A DNA stretch of 64,000 bases, taken from assembly GCA_010093485.1 (NCBI GenBank), contig MU001495.1, positions 1,693,470 through 1,757,469 of the forward strand, written 5' to 3'. Positions 25,353 to 35,090 of the stretch are shown in pieces. The notes beneath the pieces are model-generated. The model was not told where the DNA came from. It was given only the letters and a program-made list of their open reading frames with translations, and did no database searches. A program made the position numbers and the translations under genes. Within the stretch, counting starts at the first letter, position 1; each line of letters starts with the position of its first letter. Source of the DNA: Karstenula rhodostoma CBS 690.94 (lineage: Eukaryota > Ascomycota > Dothideomycetes > Pleosporales > Didymosphaeriaceae).

Positions 25353-25660
25353 ATGCTCCTAATTAATTAGGGACTCTCCATCGCTAGCCTCCTATTCCTC
25401 ACGGGTGTGAATGCGCTGCCGACGACCGAGTCAGAACTAACTTCGCATTCTCTCTAGAGACGAGCCGTGAAATGGAACGATAACTGCAACGCCAAGTATG
25501 GTGGTATCAAATATGATACTTCGCGAGCTTCTGGAAGCCGCGGCAAAACGCAATACATGAACTCTGTAGGGTGCCAAAACACATATAGTATGGTGGTATA
25601 AGCGGCAAACAGTGGCTAGGCAAGAGCTGGGACATGGTCGAGCCTCTCTCTAAAGCTGGA
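25353..25660 (+). pseudogene. Broken small secreted protein gene
   Basis: From ATG 25353 the frame encodes a hydrophobic signal-like stretch (GLSIASLLFLTGVNALP), a short pro-region and an RR site of Kex2 type, then a mature segment beginning AVKWNDNCNAKYGG. Two TAG codons interrupt it (25368-25370 and 25455-25457); both could come from CAG by C-to-T. A 79-bp insertion (25508-25586) with a 13-bp target duplication then breaks it. The frame would resume after the insertion and runs until about 25660, where the minus-strand amidase relic takes over. An alternative for the second stop is a 51-nt phase-0 intron (GTGAAT...CTAAC...TAG, 25407-25457), but that would remove the signal-cleavage and pro-region. 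I recognise no family; it looks like a dead secreted protein of effector-like design. Confidence 0.55.
25495..25599 (-). mobile_element. 79-bp insertion with 13-bp TSD (family C, copy 1)
   Basis: AGTATGGTGGTAT occurs perfectly at 25495-25507 and 25587-25599. The 79 bp between them (25508-25586) match, in reverse complement, the 67-bp insertion at 54769-54835 at close to 90% identity. Read on the minus strand, both copies end in GTATCATATTTG, and this one extends 13 bp further at the other end. The pattern suggests a 5'-truncated retroposed fragment. It sits inside the secreted-protein relic. Confidence 0.72.
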
Positions 25661-26612
25661 CACGACGGTATCTTGCTGTCCTGTGGTACCCCAATCGCAT
25701 CGAAACCATCGTCGTTGAAAAGCTTGTTAAAGCCCTCATCAATGGTGATTTGCTTTTGGAGAAACGCCTTGGCCTCGGCAAACTCCCCGCCAAAAGGGAT
25801 ATCTTCGTAAGATTTGACCATTCGACCTTGATTGGCATATTTTATCATACATCAGTCTAAGATCCTGGCTGCTGTGTGCCAAAATCTTTATCAAATGACA
25901 TTTCGATGTCGGGATGCGCCTCGTTCCAACCGATGAGCTGAGCCGAATCCTCTAGATGATGGTCTGAATGACGAAAGCAGAAACGTAACATTCCAAGGGC
26001 CATACGTACTTGTAATTGAAGAACCCCTGTGAATCCAGTTAGCGATGAAGGCGTCCAGGGCGGCTGAGGTCGTACGTTGAGATTGGTCTTTACCAGTTTG
26101 ATTAGACCCTTTCTGATCAGCTCATCTACCACTCCAACATTCATTGCAGGCTTGCAGGTTTTGAGTGCATGGCTCCCGACTGTTGTGAGCATACTCAAGT
26201 CTGGATGGGTAGCGAAAGCATCCTACACTCATCAACGGGCGGAAGCGCTGCATAGAAGTGTCCATGGCACCTTGACAAGAATGGGGACTTCGTGATATGG
26301 CCCTCTCGGATTCCCTTGGTTTCGTTCGTCGTCTGATTATGCTGCAGCATCGGGGAGTTTGTCGCGCGGGGCCAGGTTGATGATTGCGTTCGGTTTGGCT
26401 CCAGCCTTGTCTTCACGATCTATCTGTGCCAAGACGTGATCGACCAAGGCAATGCTGGTAAGCATCCCTTCGACAAACAACCCGACAATTGCAAATTTAT
26501 TCAGCGTTAACAAGTCAACAGTACTGATGGTGGAGGTGCGGGCAGTTGACATGTTCGATTTTCCGTACAAGATGTGATAGGCCACACGAGGAAGCGAGCT
26601 AGGAAATTTCAA
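25650..26612 (-). pseudogene. Amidase-signature-family pseudogene
   Basis: Several minus-strand segments match, in the right order, parts of fungal amidases (AS family). First comes an N-terminal LTSIALVDHVLAQIDR...PNAIINL segment (26337-26612), then RGPYHEVPILVK (26271-26307) with the catalytic-type lysine. Next is TTVGSHALKTCKP...ELIRKGLIKL (26080-26190), then a LEDSAQLIGWNEAHPDIE segment (about 25890-25970), and last FAEAKAFLQKQ...DEGFNKLF...VPQDSKIPSC (about 25655-25845). Frames change between pieces. The whole Gly/Ser-rich core with the cis-Ser/Ser of the Ser-Ser-Lys triad is missing between the third and fourth pieces. So it cannot encode an active hydrolase. A deletion plus frameshifts is the simplest explanation. 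Confidence 0.72.
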
Positions 26613-27457
26613 GCTGGATAGAAAAATGGCATGACAATGTTTTATGTTTGAGTTCTACATAATCTGGAGGCTTTTATATGTTAACCATACTTACAGAAAC
26701 ATAGTGTATTGAAAATCGAAGGTAGAAAGGATATCTAGAAAGATAAAGATAGTAAGTAGCTAGACCATTTTAAACTTCCTATTTGGGTAGTTAATCTAGA
26801 GAGTGTAGAATATAGTGGCTTAGGGTTAGGGTTAGGGCCAAGATAGAAATTAAGCAAATACGAAGAGAAAGAAGAGAGATAAATTAAATCTATTAACTCT
26901 TTACGCGCTTTTAGAAGCCACAGAAAGACACAGTACAGGAGCCTAGTAGGAAATAAAAGAAATAAATATCTCAATTTTCTTTTAAACCTAATAGCTAGCC
27001 TTGTAGGCTACCCAAGACTTAGGCTATGTATCCACTACCCGACTTCGAGGGACACCTGTATGTCACATGAAGGTAGACCACTGTGTTCGTTTTGATAACG
27101 GGAGTGCTCCATTCACACGCAAGTGGTTACTGCAATTTGCAACGTAACAGCTACCTGTGAAGCACAGAGGAGTTTTACAATTTGTTCGCTTCGTGGAGAT
27201 ACTAGAAGAGGAAGAGAAAAACAGGGCCAACGAAATCGCCAATGGCCGTCTATCTGGTGTTAGCATTCCCGGGCTGATGCGCAAAGCAATGACAGGGGTC
27301 TGAAAGGGGATTAAAGATGGTAAATTGTCTCGTTCTCATTTCCGTCTCCGTGAATCCACCCAACACCAATCTGTTTCTACAAGCGCACGCACATCAACCT
27401 ACTTTTTTCAAAGGATCCAACCCCTTTTGTCCCGAGTCAACAACTTTGCCTCCCATC
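26613..27457. repeat. AT-rich island with interstitial telomere-like repeat
   Basis: About 26690-27010 is visibly more AT-rich than its surroundings and may be a lightly RIP-affected transposon remnant. At 26820-26837 it holds three perfect TTAGGG units, the telomeric repeat of most filamentous fungi. The remainder up to 27457 is the 3' flank of the Telo_bind gene. No gene is seen. Confidence 0.6.
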
Positions 27458-30400
27458 CTAATCCGACGCCTGTGATTGCGATTGCGACTGGGACTGGGAC
27501 TGCGACCCCTCGCCGTTCACATCCCTACTCCTCGTCACGCGTGCCTTTTCCTCAACTTCCCCCTTCACACTCCCCACCCACCACGCCCGCAGCTTCTCCA
27601 CCTCCCCCCACTCGCCCTCGCCGCGCTCAACAGCCGGCCCTTTGACTTCCTCACGACTCCGCACTTCACTGAAGGGGCCGCGCTTCTTGCCCCACAGCGG
27701 CTTCGCATAGCGCCAGACACACCACGCACTCTCGTCCCCGCTGACGAGACACGGATGGCGATTCAGACTCTTGACACTGAAGGCGCGCAGGAGGACGACG
27801 TCGCCTGCGTCCGCGATGGGGAGCGCGTTTGCGTATGCCCGGAAGACCTGGACGGTGGTTTGACTGGGGTAGAGAGAAAGGTCCGTGATGTGCAGGGTGG
27901 TCGTGTGGTGCTTGGGTCCCTTGGTTGCGCGGGTGGGGGGCGTGGAAGCGGTGGTGACGAGCGCGAGGACGTCGGGGGAGCCGGCGGAGTGGAAGGACGA
28001 GGAGCGGTTGATGAAGTAGGGGAGGTCTTTGAGGGGGGTGTAGTATGCTATTGGCGTCGAGAGGCCGACGGAAGGTTTCTCGACTTCAACGACATCGGGT
28101 TCATCCTCGGAAGCGGAGTGCACACTAGGTCTGGGGGAAGCTGAAGGCGAGGCCACGTTGGTAGCTGTTGTGTTGCGACGAGGCGTCGTTTTGGATATTG
28201 GCAGAGGCTGAACAAGGGTAGATTCATCTGTCTCGAAGGAGCTGGGTTCAAAGGAGCGATCCGCGGCAGACACGGATTGTGTTTGCTGTGGTGTCATTGG
28301 GAGGCTTTGCGCTTGATCTGCTAGGAAACTAAGCTGCGACTCGACGAGTGTGTGTTGTGTTTCTTCTGGAGTTATCGGGAGGATAGGTTGTTTATTTAGG
28401 GAGGCGGTTCTGGTGTTTTCAGCTTGCTGTGAGCTGGGCGCATGAATGCCGATCTCGCCAGTAAAAAGGCTCTCTTCGAGTTGAGAATGTGAGGGAGATG
28501 AGCTCTCCATTTCGGCATCCCTATCACCCTCTGTAGGAAGATCTGCCGAATCCTTGTTTACACGACGCGACCTTCGAGGACTGCTCGTCGCGACTCCAAG
28601 CGAAGCAATCGAGCGAACTGACCTGGTCGGGCTACTCAGAGGCAGTTGCGTAGCGAATGGTGATACCGACTGTTTCGAAGCGCTTCTCGTTGTCCTGGCG
28701 ACTTGCGTGCCCACTTTTTGCACTGGTGTCACAGGTGAAGTAGGTTGCTGACTTGCGGTACGAGTTTTCCTTGGCGTCGAGCTGAGCTCGTTCACCTGCG
28801 TATCTGGGACCGGCGGATCACTGAAAATCACGCCCATGTCCCAGTCATCGGAATTTTGCACAGTGGAAAGAGATTGCTCGGACCGTTCGCTGCCTTCTTC
28901 GGAGTCCTTCACGTAAGGCACATTTGCGAATTTGCCCTGCAAAGCGCCTAGTTCCTGAGACGGCCCAAAATTTGTCCATGGAAAGTCGAAATCTGTGGTT
29001 GAAGAGTCTTGAGTGAACGAAGCTCGCTGCGGTGAAGCTTCAGCGCTGGATCCCCTTTGTGTTGAACGTTCACGGGAATGTGTTTTCTTGGCATTTGCGG
29101 AGGAGGATTTCGTCGGGGACAGATGTTTTGACTGGGATCTCAGACTGTAGGGCGATGCTGAGAAGCTTTCCTGCGTAGGTGTGGGTGTAATAGTCGCTCT
29201 CGACCTTGTGGCAGGTGGTGATATTGTTCTTTGAGATAATTGAGAAAGAGGTGCTAACGAGCCTCTTTTTCGAGTTCGAGTACTACGTGAGGGTACATGA
29301 GCTTCCTTCTCAGGGGATGTGGACGTCTTTGTCTTGGACCGGGTGCTTCTGGCTGGGGTAGCGTCAGGGACTGACACAAACTCGACTTCGCCTACTTTGT
29401 GGTGGCCCTCTGCTGGAACAGCTGTGAGAAGCTGGCCATCGCCACCGGCCGTGGAACCGTTACCATCTTGATTGTTCTGTTGAACGGCACCGGCGAACTC
29501 TCCTTCCACTGATTCCATTTTAATGTCTTCGCTGGTCGATTGAAGATCCGATACGGAGGGATACACAATTCCTGCACTTGGGCTAGCTACGTCGAGCATG
29601 TCGTTTTCCTCTGTAGATTCTGCTTTGATATACTCCGAGTGAATGTTCTCTTGGCCGATTGTGATATCGTTTTTGGGAGAGTAAGACGATGGTGGACCCT
29701 CTAACACATTTTGCGCATCGCTCAAGCTGTGACCTGGTTCCGATTCGTCTTCGGGCGTGTGCGCTTCGTTGTCTTTACCTTGAGCATCATCACGCGACAC
29801 GGGGATAATCACTTCTGGGATCGATGCCTCGTCCTCATCGCTATCGCTCACATCCGAAGGGGATCCAAGATCGATGACTTCTGAAACGACAGCAGATCGT
29901 TGTCTTTCCGAGTCACGCCCAGTATCCGTGTGTGAGGCAAGAAACTCCGTGTTATCAGTGGCATCTTCGGTTCCAGCCTCAGTAGTGCCTGTCGGGCGAT
30001 CTGACTCTACTTGGTCGACCTGGGCATCGAGTGCAGCTGGTCTAGGAATCTCGACGTGGTCTTTTTCGTTGTCATTATCGTGTGTAAACTCAGCCATCGA
30101 GATGTCCATCTGTTCATCGAGCTCAATGTTTACGACTAATTCGTCGCCGGTTACCACATCAAGCCTGCTTCCGTCGTGGGTTTCATGTGCTTCATCTGTC
30201 ATTTCCACGTCTGGCTGTTCATCTGGCTGTTCCTCTAATTGTTCGCCAGGGGCGACGTCTCCAGCCTCTGAGCTCGAGGACAAAACAATGGTCTCTGTTG
30301 GCTCAAGCCGCTGCGCTGCGTGTGGTTCCACCGGAGAACTCGCCAGGAAAGCATCAAACGATGCATGGTCCTCTCTCGTGACACTGTTTCCATCTCCCAG

Positions 30401-32194
30401 ACGGCTGGCGCGGATTGGCGAGCCTTCTTGAGCTCCAACAGCGCCCTCAACCGCCCCAGCAGCCGCAAGTCCTGCAGAGCCAGCAGCCCGATCCTCAGCC
30501 AGGTTCGCCCCTGAAGATGTCTGCGGACGGGAGAACGCAGCACCATCCATTCCAAAAGTGAAGCGCACGTCGGTGAACGCAGACTCGTGCGTGGGTTGGA
30601 AAGCGGGTGCTCGAGAAGAGCTTACGGAGCTATAAAAACTCGTCTCCAAGATGTAGTCGGCTTCGTCCTCAGGCAGCTCCTGTCTGACATCGCCCGCAAC
30701 ACTCTGGGGCCGCGATTGCCGCGGAGTGCTGACATAGTCCAGATAGGATGACACGTTGCCTTCGCGATCTCCAGGGAACGGTGACGGCATGGGAAGCGTG
30801 GATGAGTCTAGAGGTTGTAAATTCGGACTTGAAGGCTCCTTGCCGATAGGAGTCAGCATACCCGGTACGTAGGGGGTGTTGAAGTTTGTCTGGAGGAGAG
30901 ACAGTGTTGGAGGCGGCATAACGAGCTGAGGGGCATCGTTCGAGGTACTATCCAGTGACGTTGGATCGACAAGCGTCTGCGGGTTGTTTTGCAGTTGCGG
31001 GTGCGATGCTTCTTCCGTTCGCAAGTCAGGCCTCTTCGGTTCAGCCTTAGTGACGCTATGTGACTCCACAAAATGAAACATGTCATCTGTTGCAGACGCT
31101 GTGGTGTCTTCGTCCGCAGCTGTCTCAATAAACTCGGGCGTCTGTCCCTCGGCATGCTCGTCGTCACTGGATGGGGTCTCTTGGATCTCAACATCAACTT
31201 CCTCTTCCTCCGTATCGGGCTCCGTTTCGCTCGACTGAACAACTTCAGCTTGTTCAGGAGGTTGTTCATCGGGTGCGGCATACAAGTCGTAGTACTCAGC
31301 GTCACGTACCAGGTCATCATTTGCTTCCTCGCTCGCCAATCGATAGGTTCCAGAAGAATGCTCCTCGACCTCATCGTGATCATTCCCGATCAGATTATGT
31401 GCCCCATCTTGCGGGGATGCATGTCCTCGGTCTGACTCTTCGGCGACGTGAGCATCCGCCGGAGCTTTAGACGGGGACACAGGAGTCGCAGGCAGCAGTA
31501 CCGGACGGATCGGCGAGTCGTCACGACTATCCTCTCCGTCCATATCCACATCTGTATCTTCTTTCTCCGGGGACGGCGTGCGCGCAAGATAGGTCCACGC
31601 ATTCCAATCCCTATACGACCTCCTCCTCCGCTTCTTTGCATGCCCATCCTCGATGTCGTCGGCGAAAGGGTCGAACGGCGCAAGCACCGGGCCATTCGAC
31701 AACCTCAAGCGCTTGAGATACGCCGGCGAGTTCCACTGTGCCGCTGCTCCCCTCTCAGTGCGCGGCGTCGCCCTCACAGGCGAAGCAGGCGCAGGCGTAG
31801 GCGCGACATGGTCGAGGTCCAACACGGCCAATTCCTCTCCCCCTCTTACAACCCTCGCGCCCAGCGTCTGCCCATATTCCAGCTCCCACTCAATACTCTT
31901 CCCGGGCGTGCTAACATCGCTGTCCCGCATAAACGCCACGCCGCGCAATGCCAGCACGACCTCATCGCCAATGCCCACACCGGTGCTGGCAATGGCGCGC
32001 GCGCCCGAGCCCGAAAAGCGCACGCGGACCTGCCCGTTCCTGCGGCGTCGGCGGAAGTCGGGGTCGCCGAGAAGCAGGGCAAAGTTGCGCGCCGAGGACG
32101 AGTACGGCCATATGAGGGTCACGATGCCGCGGATGTGCTGGGATGCGAGGCCGGGGAGCTCTGGCGTGAGCTCGGCGATGGAGATGGCGTCCAT
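27458..32194 (-). CDS. Telomere-end-binding protein with Telo_bind (POT1/CDC13-type) OB fold
   Basis: One uninterrupted frame of 1578 aa from the ATG at 32194 (MDAISIAELTPELPG). The frame is open upstream through a GTT/GTG repeat but has no ATG there. Residues 1-120 look like an OB-fold domain (GIVTLIWPYSSSARNFALLLGDPD, then GVGIGDEVVLALRG). About 1100 residues of acidic, Ser/Pro/Glu-rich disordered sequence follow. Near the C-terminus is the telomeric single-strand-binding OB fold (TTLHITDLSLYPSQTTVQVF, GDVVLLRAFSVKSLNRHPCLV, SAWCVWRY). It ends in an SQ repeat tail. I recognise this as the large ascomycete protein usually annotated 'telomeric single-stranded DNA binding POT1/CDC13'; a nuclear role in telomere capping is inferred. 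SQ/TQ and basic clusters suggest phospho-regulation. Confidence 0.85.
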   Translation of the reverse strand: MDAISIAELTPELPGLASQHIRGIVTLIWPYSSSARNFALLLGDPDFRRRRRNGQVRVRFSGSGARAIASTGVGIGDEVVLALRGVAFMRDSDVSTPGKSIEWELEYGQTLGARVVRGGEELAVLDLDHVAPTPAPASPVRATPRTERGAAAQWNSPAYLKRLRLSNGPVLAPFDPFADDIEDGHAKKRRRRSYRDWNAWTYLARTPSPEKEDTDVDMDGEDSRDDSPIRPVLLPATPVSPSKAPADAHVAEESDRGHASPQDGAHNLIGNDHDEVEEHSSGTYRLASEEANDDLVRDAEYYDLYAAPDEQPPEQAEVVQSSETEPDTEEEEVDVEIQETPSSDDEHAEGQTPEFIETAADEDTTASATDDMFHFVESHSVTKAEPKRPDLRTEEASHPQLQNNPQTLVDPTSLDSTSNDAPQLVMPPPTLSLLQTNFNTPYVPGMLTPIGKEPSSPNLQPLDSSTLPMPSPFPGDREGNVSSYLDYVSTPRQSRPQSVAGDVRQELPEDEADYILETSFYSSVSSSRAPAFQPTHESAFTDVRFTFGMDGAAFSRPQTSSGANLAEDRAAGSAGLAAAGAVEGAVGAQEGSPIRASRLGDGNSVTREDHASFDAFLASSPVEPHAAQRLEPTETIVLSSSSEAGDVAPGEQLEEQPDEQPDVEMTDEAHETHDGSRLDVVTGDELVVNIELDEQMDISMAEFTHDNDNEKDHVEIPRPAALDAQVDQVESDRPTGTTEAGTEDATDNTEFLASHTDTGRDSERQRSAVVSEVIDLGSPSDVSDSDEDEASIPEVIIPVSRDDAQGKDNEAHTPEDESEPGHSLSDAQNVLEGPPSSYSPKNDITIGQENIHSEYIKAESTEENDMLDVASPSAGIVYPSVSDLQSTSEDIKMESVEGEFAGAVQQNNQDGNGSTAGGDGQLLTAVPAEGHHKVGEVEFVSVPDATPARSTRSKTKTSTSPEKEAHVPSRSTRTRKRGSLAPLSQLSQRTISPPATRSRATITPTPTQESFSASPYSLRSQSKHLSPTKSSSANAKKTHSRERSTQRGSSAEASPQRASFTQDSSTTDFDFPWTNFGPSQELGALQGKFANVPYVKDSEEGSERSEQSLSTVQNSDDWDMGVIFSDPPVPDTQVNELSSTPRKTRTASQQPTSPVTPVQKVGTQVARTTRSASKQSVSPFATQLPLSSPTRSVRSIASLGVATSSPRRSRRVNKDSADLPTEGDRDAEMESSSPSHSQLEESLFTGEIGIHAPSSQQAENTRTASLNKQPILPITPEETQHTLVESQLSFLADQAQSLPMTPQQTQSVSAADRSFEPSSFETDESTLVQPLPISKTTPRRNTTATNVASPSASPRPSVHSASEDEPDVVEVEKPSVGLSTPIAYYTPLKDLPYFINRSSSFHSAGSPDVLALVTTASTPPTRATKGPKHHTTTLHITDLSLYPSQTTVQVFRAYANALPIADAGDVVLLRAFSVKSLNRHPCLVSGDESAWCVWRYAKPLWGKKRGPFSEVRSREEVKGPAVERGEGEWGEVEKLRAWWVGSVKGEVEEKARVTRSRDVNGEGSQSQSQSQSQSQASD

Positions 32195-32741
32195 GTATGC
32201 GGTGGTTGTGGTTGTGGTTGTGGTTGTGATGTTCACCTCGCGGGGAGGAAGCTATGGCGATAGCATTGGCGTGAGCATGGTGACTGGAGGGGACGTGTCA
32301 TCACTCGTTGAGGTGTGTGGTTGTGAAGTGTGCTTAACTAGCGCTCTCTTTCCGAGCATTGCTCACGCGTGCACCTTGCACCGCACCTCCCCAGTGTCGA
32401 TCATGCTTAGTCATCGAATCTCATCTCGAAAGGCAGGAGTTGAGCATGTCTTCCATCCCATGTGCGCAAAGACGTTCCTTCTGGCTTATTCTCACAGGCT
32501 GCAGAAAGGCCATGGAAGTTGATATTATTTGACGAGAGGTTGCTGTTGAGGTACGTACCAGAGCCCTGGAACGACAGCGCACCCGAGCTTGGATAGTATC
32601 AAAGCTTACAGGATAATGCTGAATCGACTTTGTTGAACGAATAGAGAAGTCTTGCAATGCTGAATCAACTTTATTGGGCGATTAGACAAGTCGTGTAATG
32701 CAAAGCTATTTCAGCTAGGTATTCCCCAGCACTACCACCCC
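32195..32741. other. Intergenic with GTGGTT microsatellite
   Basis: A 547-bp space upstream of the Telo_bind gene. A hexanucleotide tract (GTGGTT, about five units) occupies roughly 32199-32230, just before the start codon on the minus strand. Near 32620-32680 the motif AATGCTGAATCGACTTTGTTG.. is followed by a similar AATGCTGAATCAACTTTATTG, an imperfect tandem duplication of about 50 bp. No gene was recognised. Confidence 0.55.
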
Positions 32742-34267
32742 TCAAACCACATTAAGCTCACTCGCTTCCCCATATCCATTATACGCCACACCCCTCAAGT
32801 TCCACTCGGGACACTTCATCTGCATATTCCCACTCGTATCCGTCGCCCGGCTCAACACCCTCCTCCCTTGTCCCCTCTCAAGCTTCACCCTCGCCCGCCA
32901 CAGGGACCACGCCCACTTGAGCTCCGCGCCATCTGTCTCTCGGCCCTCTAGCAACTCTGCAAGTTGCCACGTCGCGCCCTCGTCGGTCGAGATCTCGACT
33001 TTGGTGATGGGGCCGTCGGAGCCCGAGGGCAGCGCGTAGCCTTTTACTTCCGTGGTGCCGTCGGGCGAGAGGTGGATGGCCGACGAGGAGGCGGGGATCG
33101 CGATGACGCTGTTTATGGGCATGTCTTGGAGCGCGGAAACGCGGTCCCACCATTTTTCGGCTTCTTCTTTGCAGGTAGCTTCTGGGGGGAGGATCTTGTA
33201 GTCGTGTCTGCGTTTGCGGGTACAGTCAGTGGGGGCTTGCATGTTGTGTCATGGTGAGCGTATATACCTCTGGTAGAAGTTGTCCGATTCGCACGTTTGC
33301 ACCGTCACGCGATCCAGCCACTTCACGCTCCGCGCGCCTGCAATACCCGGTGTGATGACGCGCACAGGTGCCCCGTGGTTCGGCGACAGTGGCTTCCCAT
33401 TCATTTGCAGCGCGAGGATGATACCGCTCTCGGGGTCCATTACGCGTGACAATGGCAAGCTCGCGCCATACCATTCGTCTTCCTGGGTGGGCGTCTGAAA
33501 GCAAGCAAACGCTACGTGAGTGGTGGCGTAGGAGGATTCGGGGACCTTGAGGGAGGCGGAGGTGAGAACGTCGCGGAGGAGAGGGCCAGTCCAGGAACAG
33601 TTCATCACGGCACCGTCAAACCAATCGATACCGGAGACTTCTTTGAGCTTCGTGCGCATTGTGTGGCGGCGGTTGCCGGCGCATTGTCTGTAACATGGAT
33701 GGTTAGCGGGCTAATCTTGATATGCAGTGCTGTGTCGACGAGTTGATCCACTTCATGTTGACGGGAAGATCGAAGCATCGAAAGTCCCAATCCCTTGGGT
33801 TCTTTGACCCCAGGAGATGGTCGGCGAAGAATAGATGAGGATGTCGAGATGACACCAAATACTTGACTTACAGCGCGCATATTATACTCTTCTGCGGAAA
33901 CTTCTCCAACTCCTCAATGCTCAGACTCAACTCTTTCTTCACCAGCCCATCAACTCCGACCCTATGCTCTTCTTTATCAATGTGCGGAATCGGGCCATGA
34001 TTTCTGTCATAGCCTTTCCCATCTTCGGTAAGAAAGCTGGCCACCTCTTAGCTTTCGGCATAGAGGAGAGGGCATCGGAGCGTTGCAATTAACTACTTAC
34101 CTTGAGACCAATTCATGCATTTCTGGCTCCCGATTCAGCGGCTCCTCGACGGAGTATTCAAGCTGCAATGCACGATGACGTCAGCGCCACAGCTCTCTCG
34201 CAAACAAACAAGCTACTGCTTTCGAACTGCAGTCTAGGCGTACCTTTATCGTATCTGCTCTAGCCAT
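32742..34267 (-). CDS. Sulfite oxidase (molybdopterin enzyme)
   Basis: Five exons (34244-34267, 34101-34162, 33872-34036, 33268-33687, 32742-33207) join to 378 aa. The enzyme oxidises sulfite to sulfate using a molybdenum cofactor. Evidence: DGKGYDRNHGPIPHI near residue 34, the Mo-coordinating cysteine in LQCAGNRRHTM (Cys86), HGAPVRVITPGIAGARSVKWL in the cofactor domain, and a C-terminal Mo-co dimerisation domain (TKVEISTDEGATWQ, WNLRGVAYNGYGEASELNVV). There is no cytochrome b5 domain, as usual for the short fungal/plant-type form. No targeting signal is obvious and no PTS1 is seen at the C-terminus. The first exon encodes only eight residues and is fixed by splice phase. Confidence 0.92.
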
Positions 34268-35090
34268 ATCCTTTTTTTTGCAATGTATGTCGGGAATAGC
34301 GAGTGTCCAATCGACGTGAGTCACGCGTAGGGATGTTGTGCACAAGCGCGGAGTTGGTGGCTACACGGTGGGGCGCGAGCAATGATATGAGTACGTGTTA
34401 GGAGCGGTGGACGAGGCGAGGCGCGATTTATACATGGTACGTGGTGTGTGTTGTTGGGTAGGGTAGGCACGGCCGGCGAGGGTTTCGGAGTGCTGTGGTG
34501 CAACTGCGCGTGAGCTGTGAGAGGCGGGTAGCGGCGGCCGAGGAAGGTGCAATGCTTGTATGCAATATAACGTCGCGAAGGTACTACTGGAAGGGGTGGT
34601 GTAACGATCGGGGGTTGTTGCAGATGCACTCCGAATGCCGAGATGAGAAAGGTATAAAGCCTATGCACAAGCAAGGCGTTTGTTTGATGCGTCCACCCGT
34701 GGCCAGCCGTTCAAGACATACCATTAATCGACAGGATGGCGCAGTGTTCCGCTGAATGGTGTACTCATGCGACTTGCTCCAATTCTACCCACTATTGCTG
34801 ATTCAAAGCTGGATCCAATGAAAGATTGAAAAGTGGCACGTTGGGTCTTATTCAGTGTTCGTGGCACGCCAGAGTACACCTGCACCTCCAGCATGAAGCC
34901 GAGCCGGGCGCTGGCCAGTCATCACATGTTCCCACTGCTTTCTTCGGAACAAAAGATCCGAGTATCAAGGACAATAAATGCAGCATAACAGCCCGCCTAC
35001 ATCTGCTAAGTTAGGTTCCGAAGCCTACGCCGACTACGCCGCATCCACACCGCGCCGGCTTTTCTTACAAACACCTCTACTAAGACAGTC
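34268..35090. other. Intergenic, nothing recognised
   Basis: An 823-bp space holding the sulfite oxidase promoter and the 3' flank of the next gene. Short frames exist on both strands but none resembles a protein. No repeat was recognised. Confidence 0.5.

Noticed and set aside
25407..25457. Apparent 51-nt intron (GTGAAT, CTAAC branch, CTCTAG) in the secreted-protein relic
   Set aside because: Splicing would delete the signal-peptide cleavage and pro-region, and it would not explain the first stop at 25368 or the insertion; kept only as an alternative.
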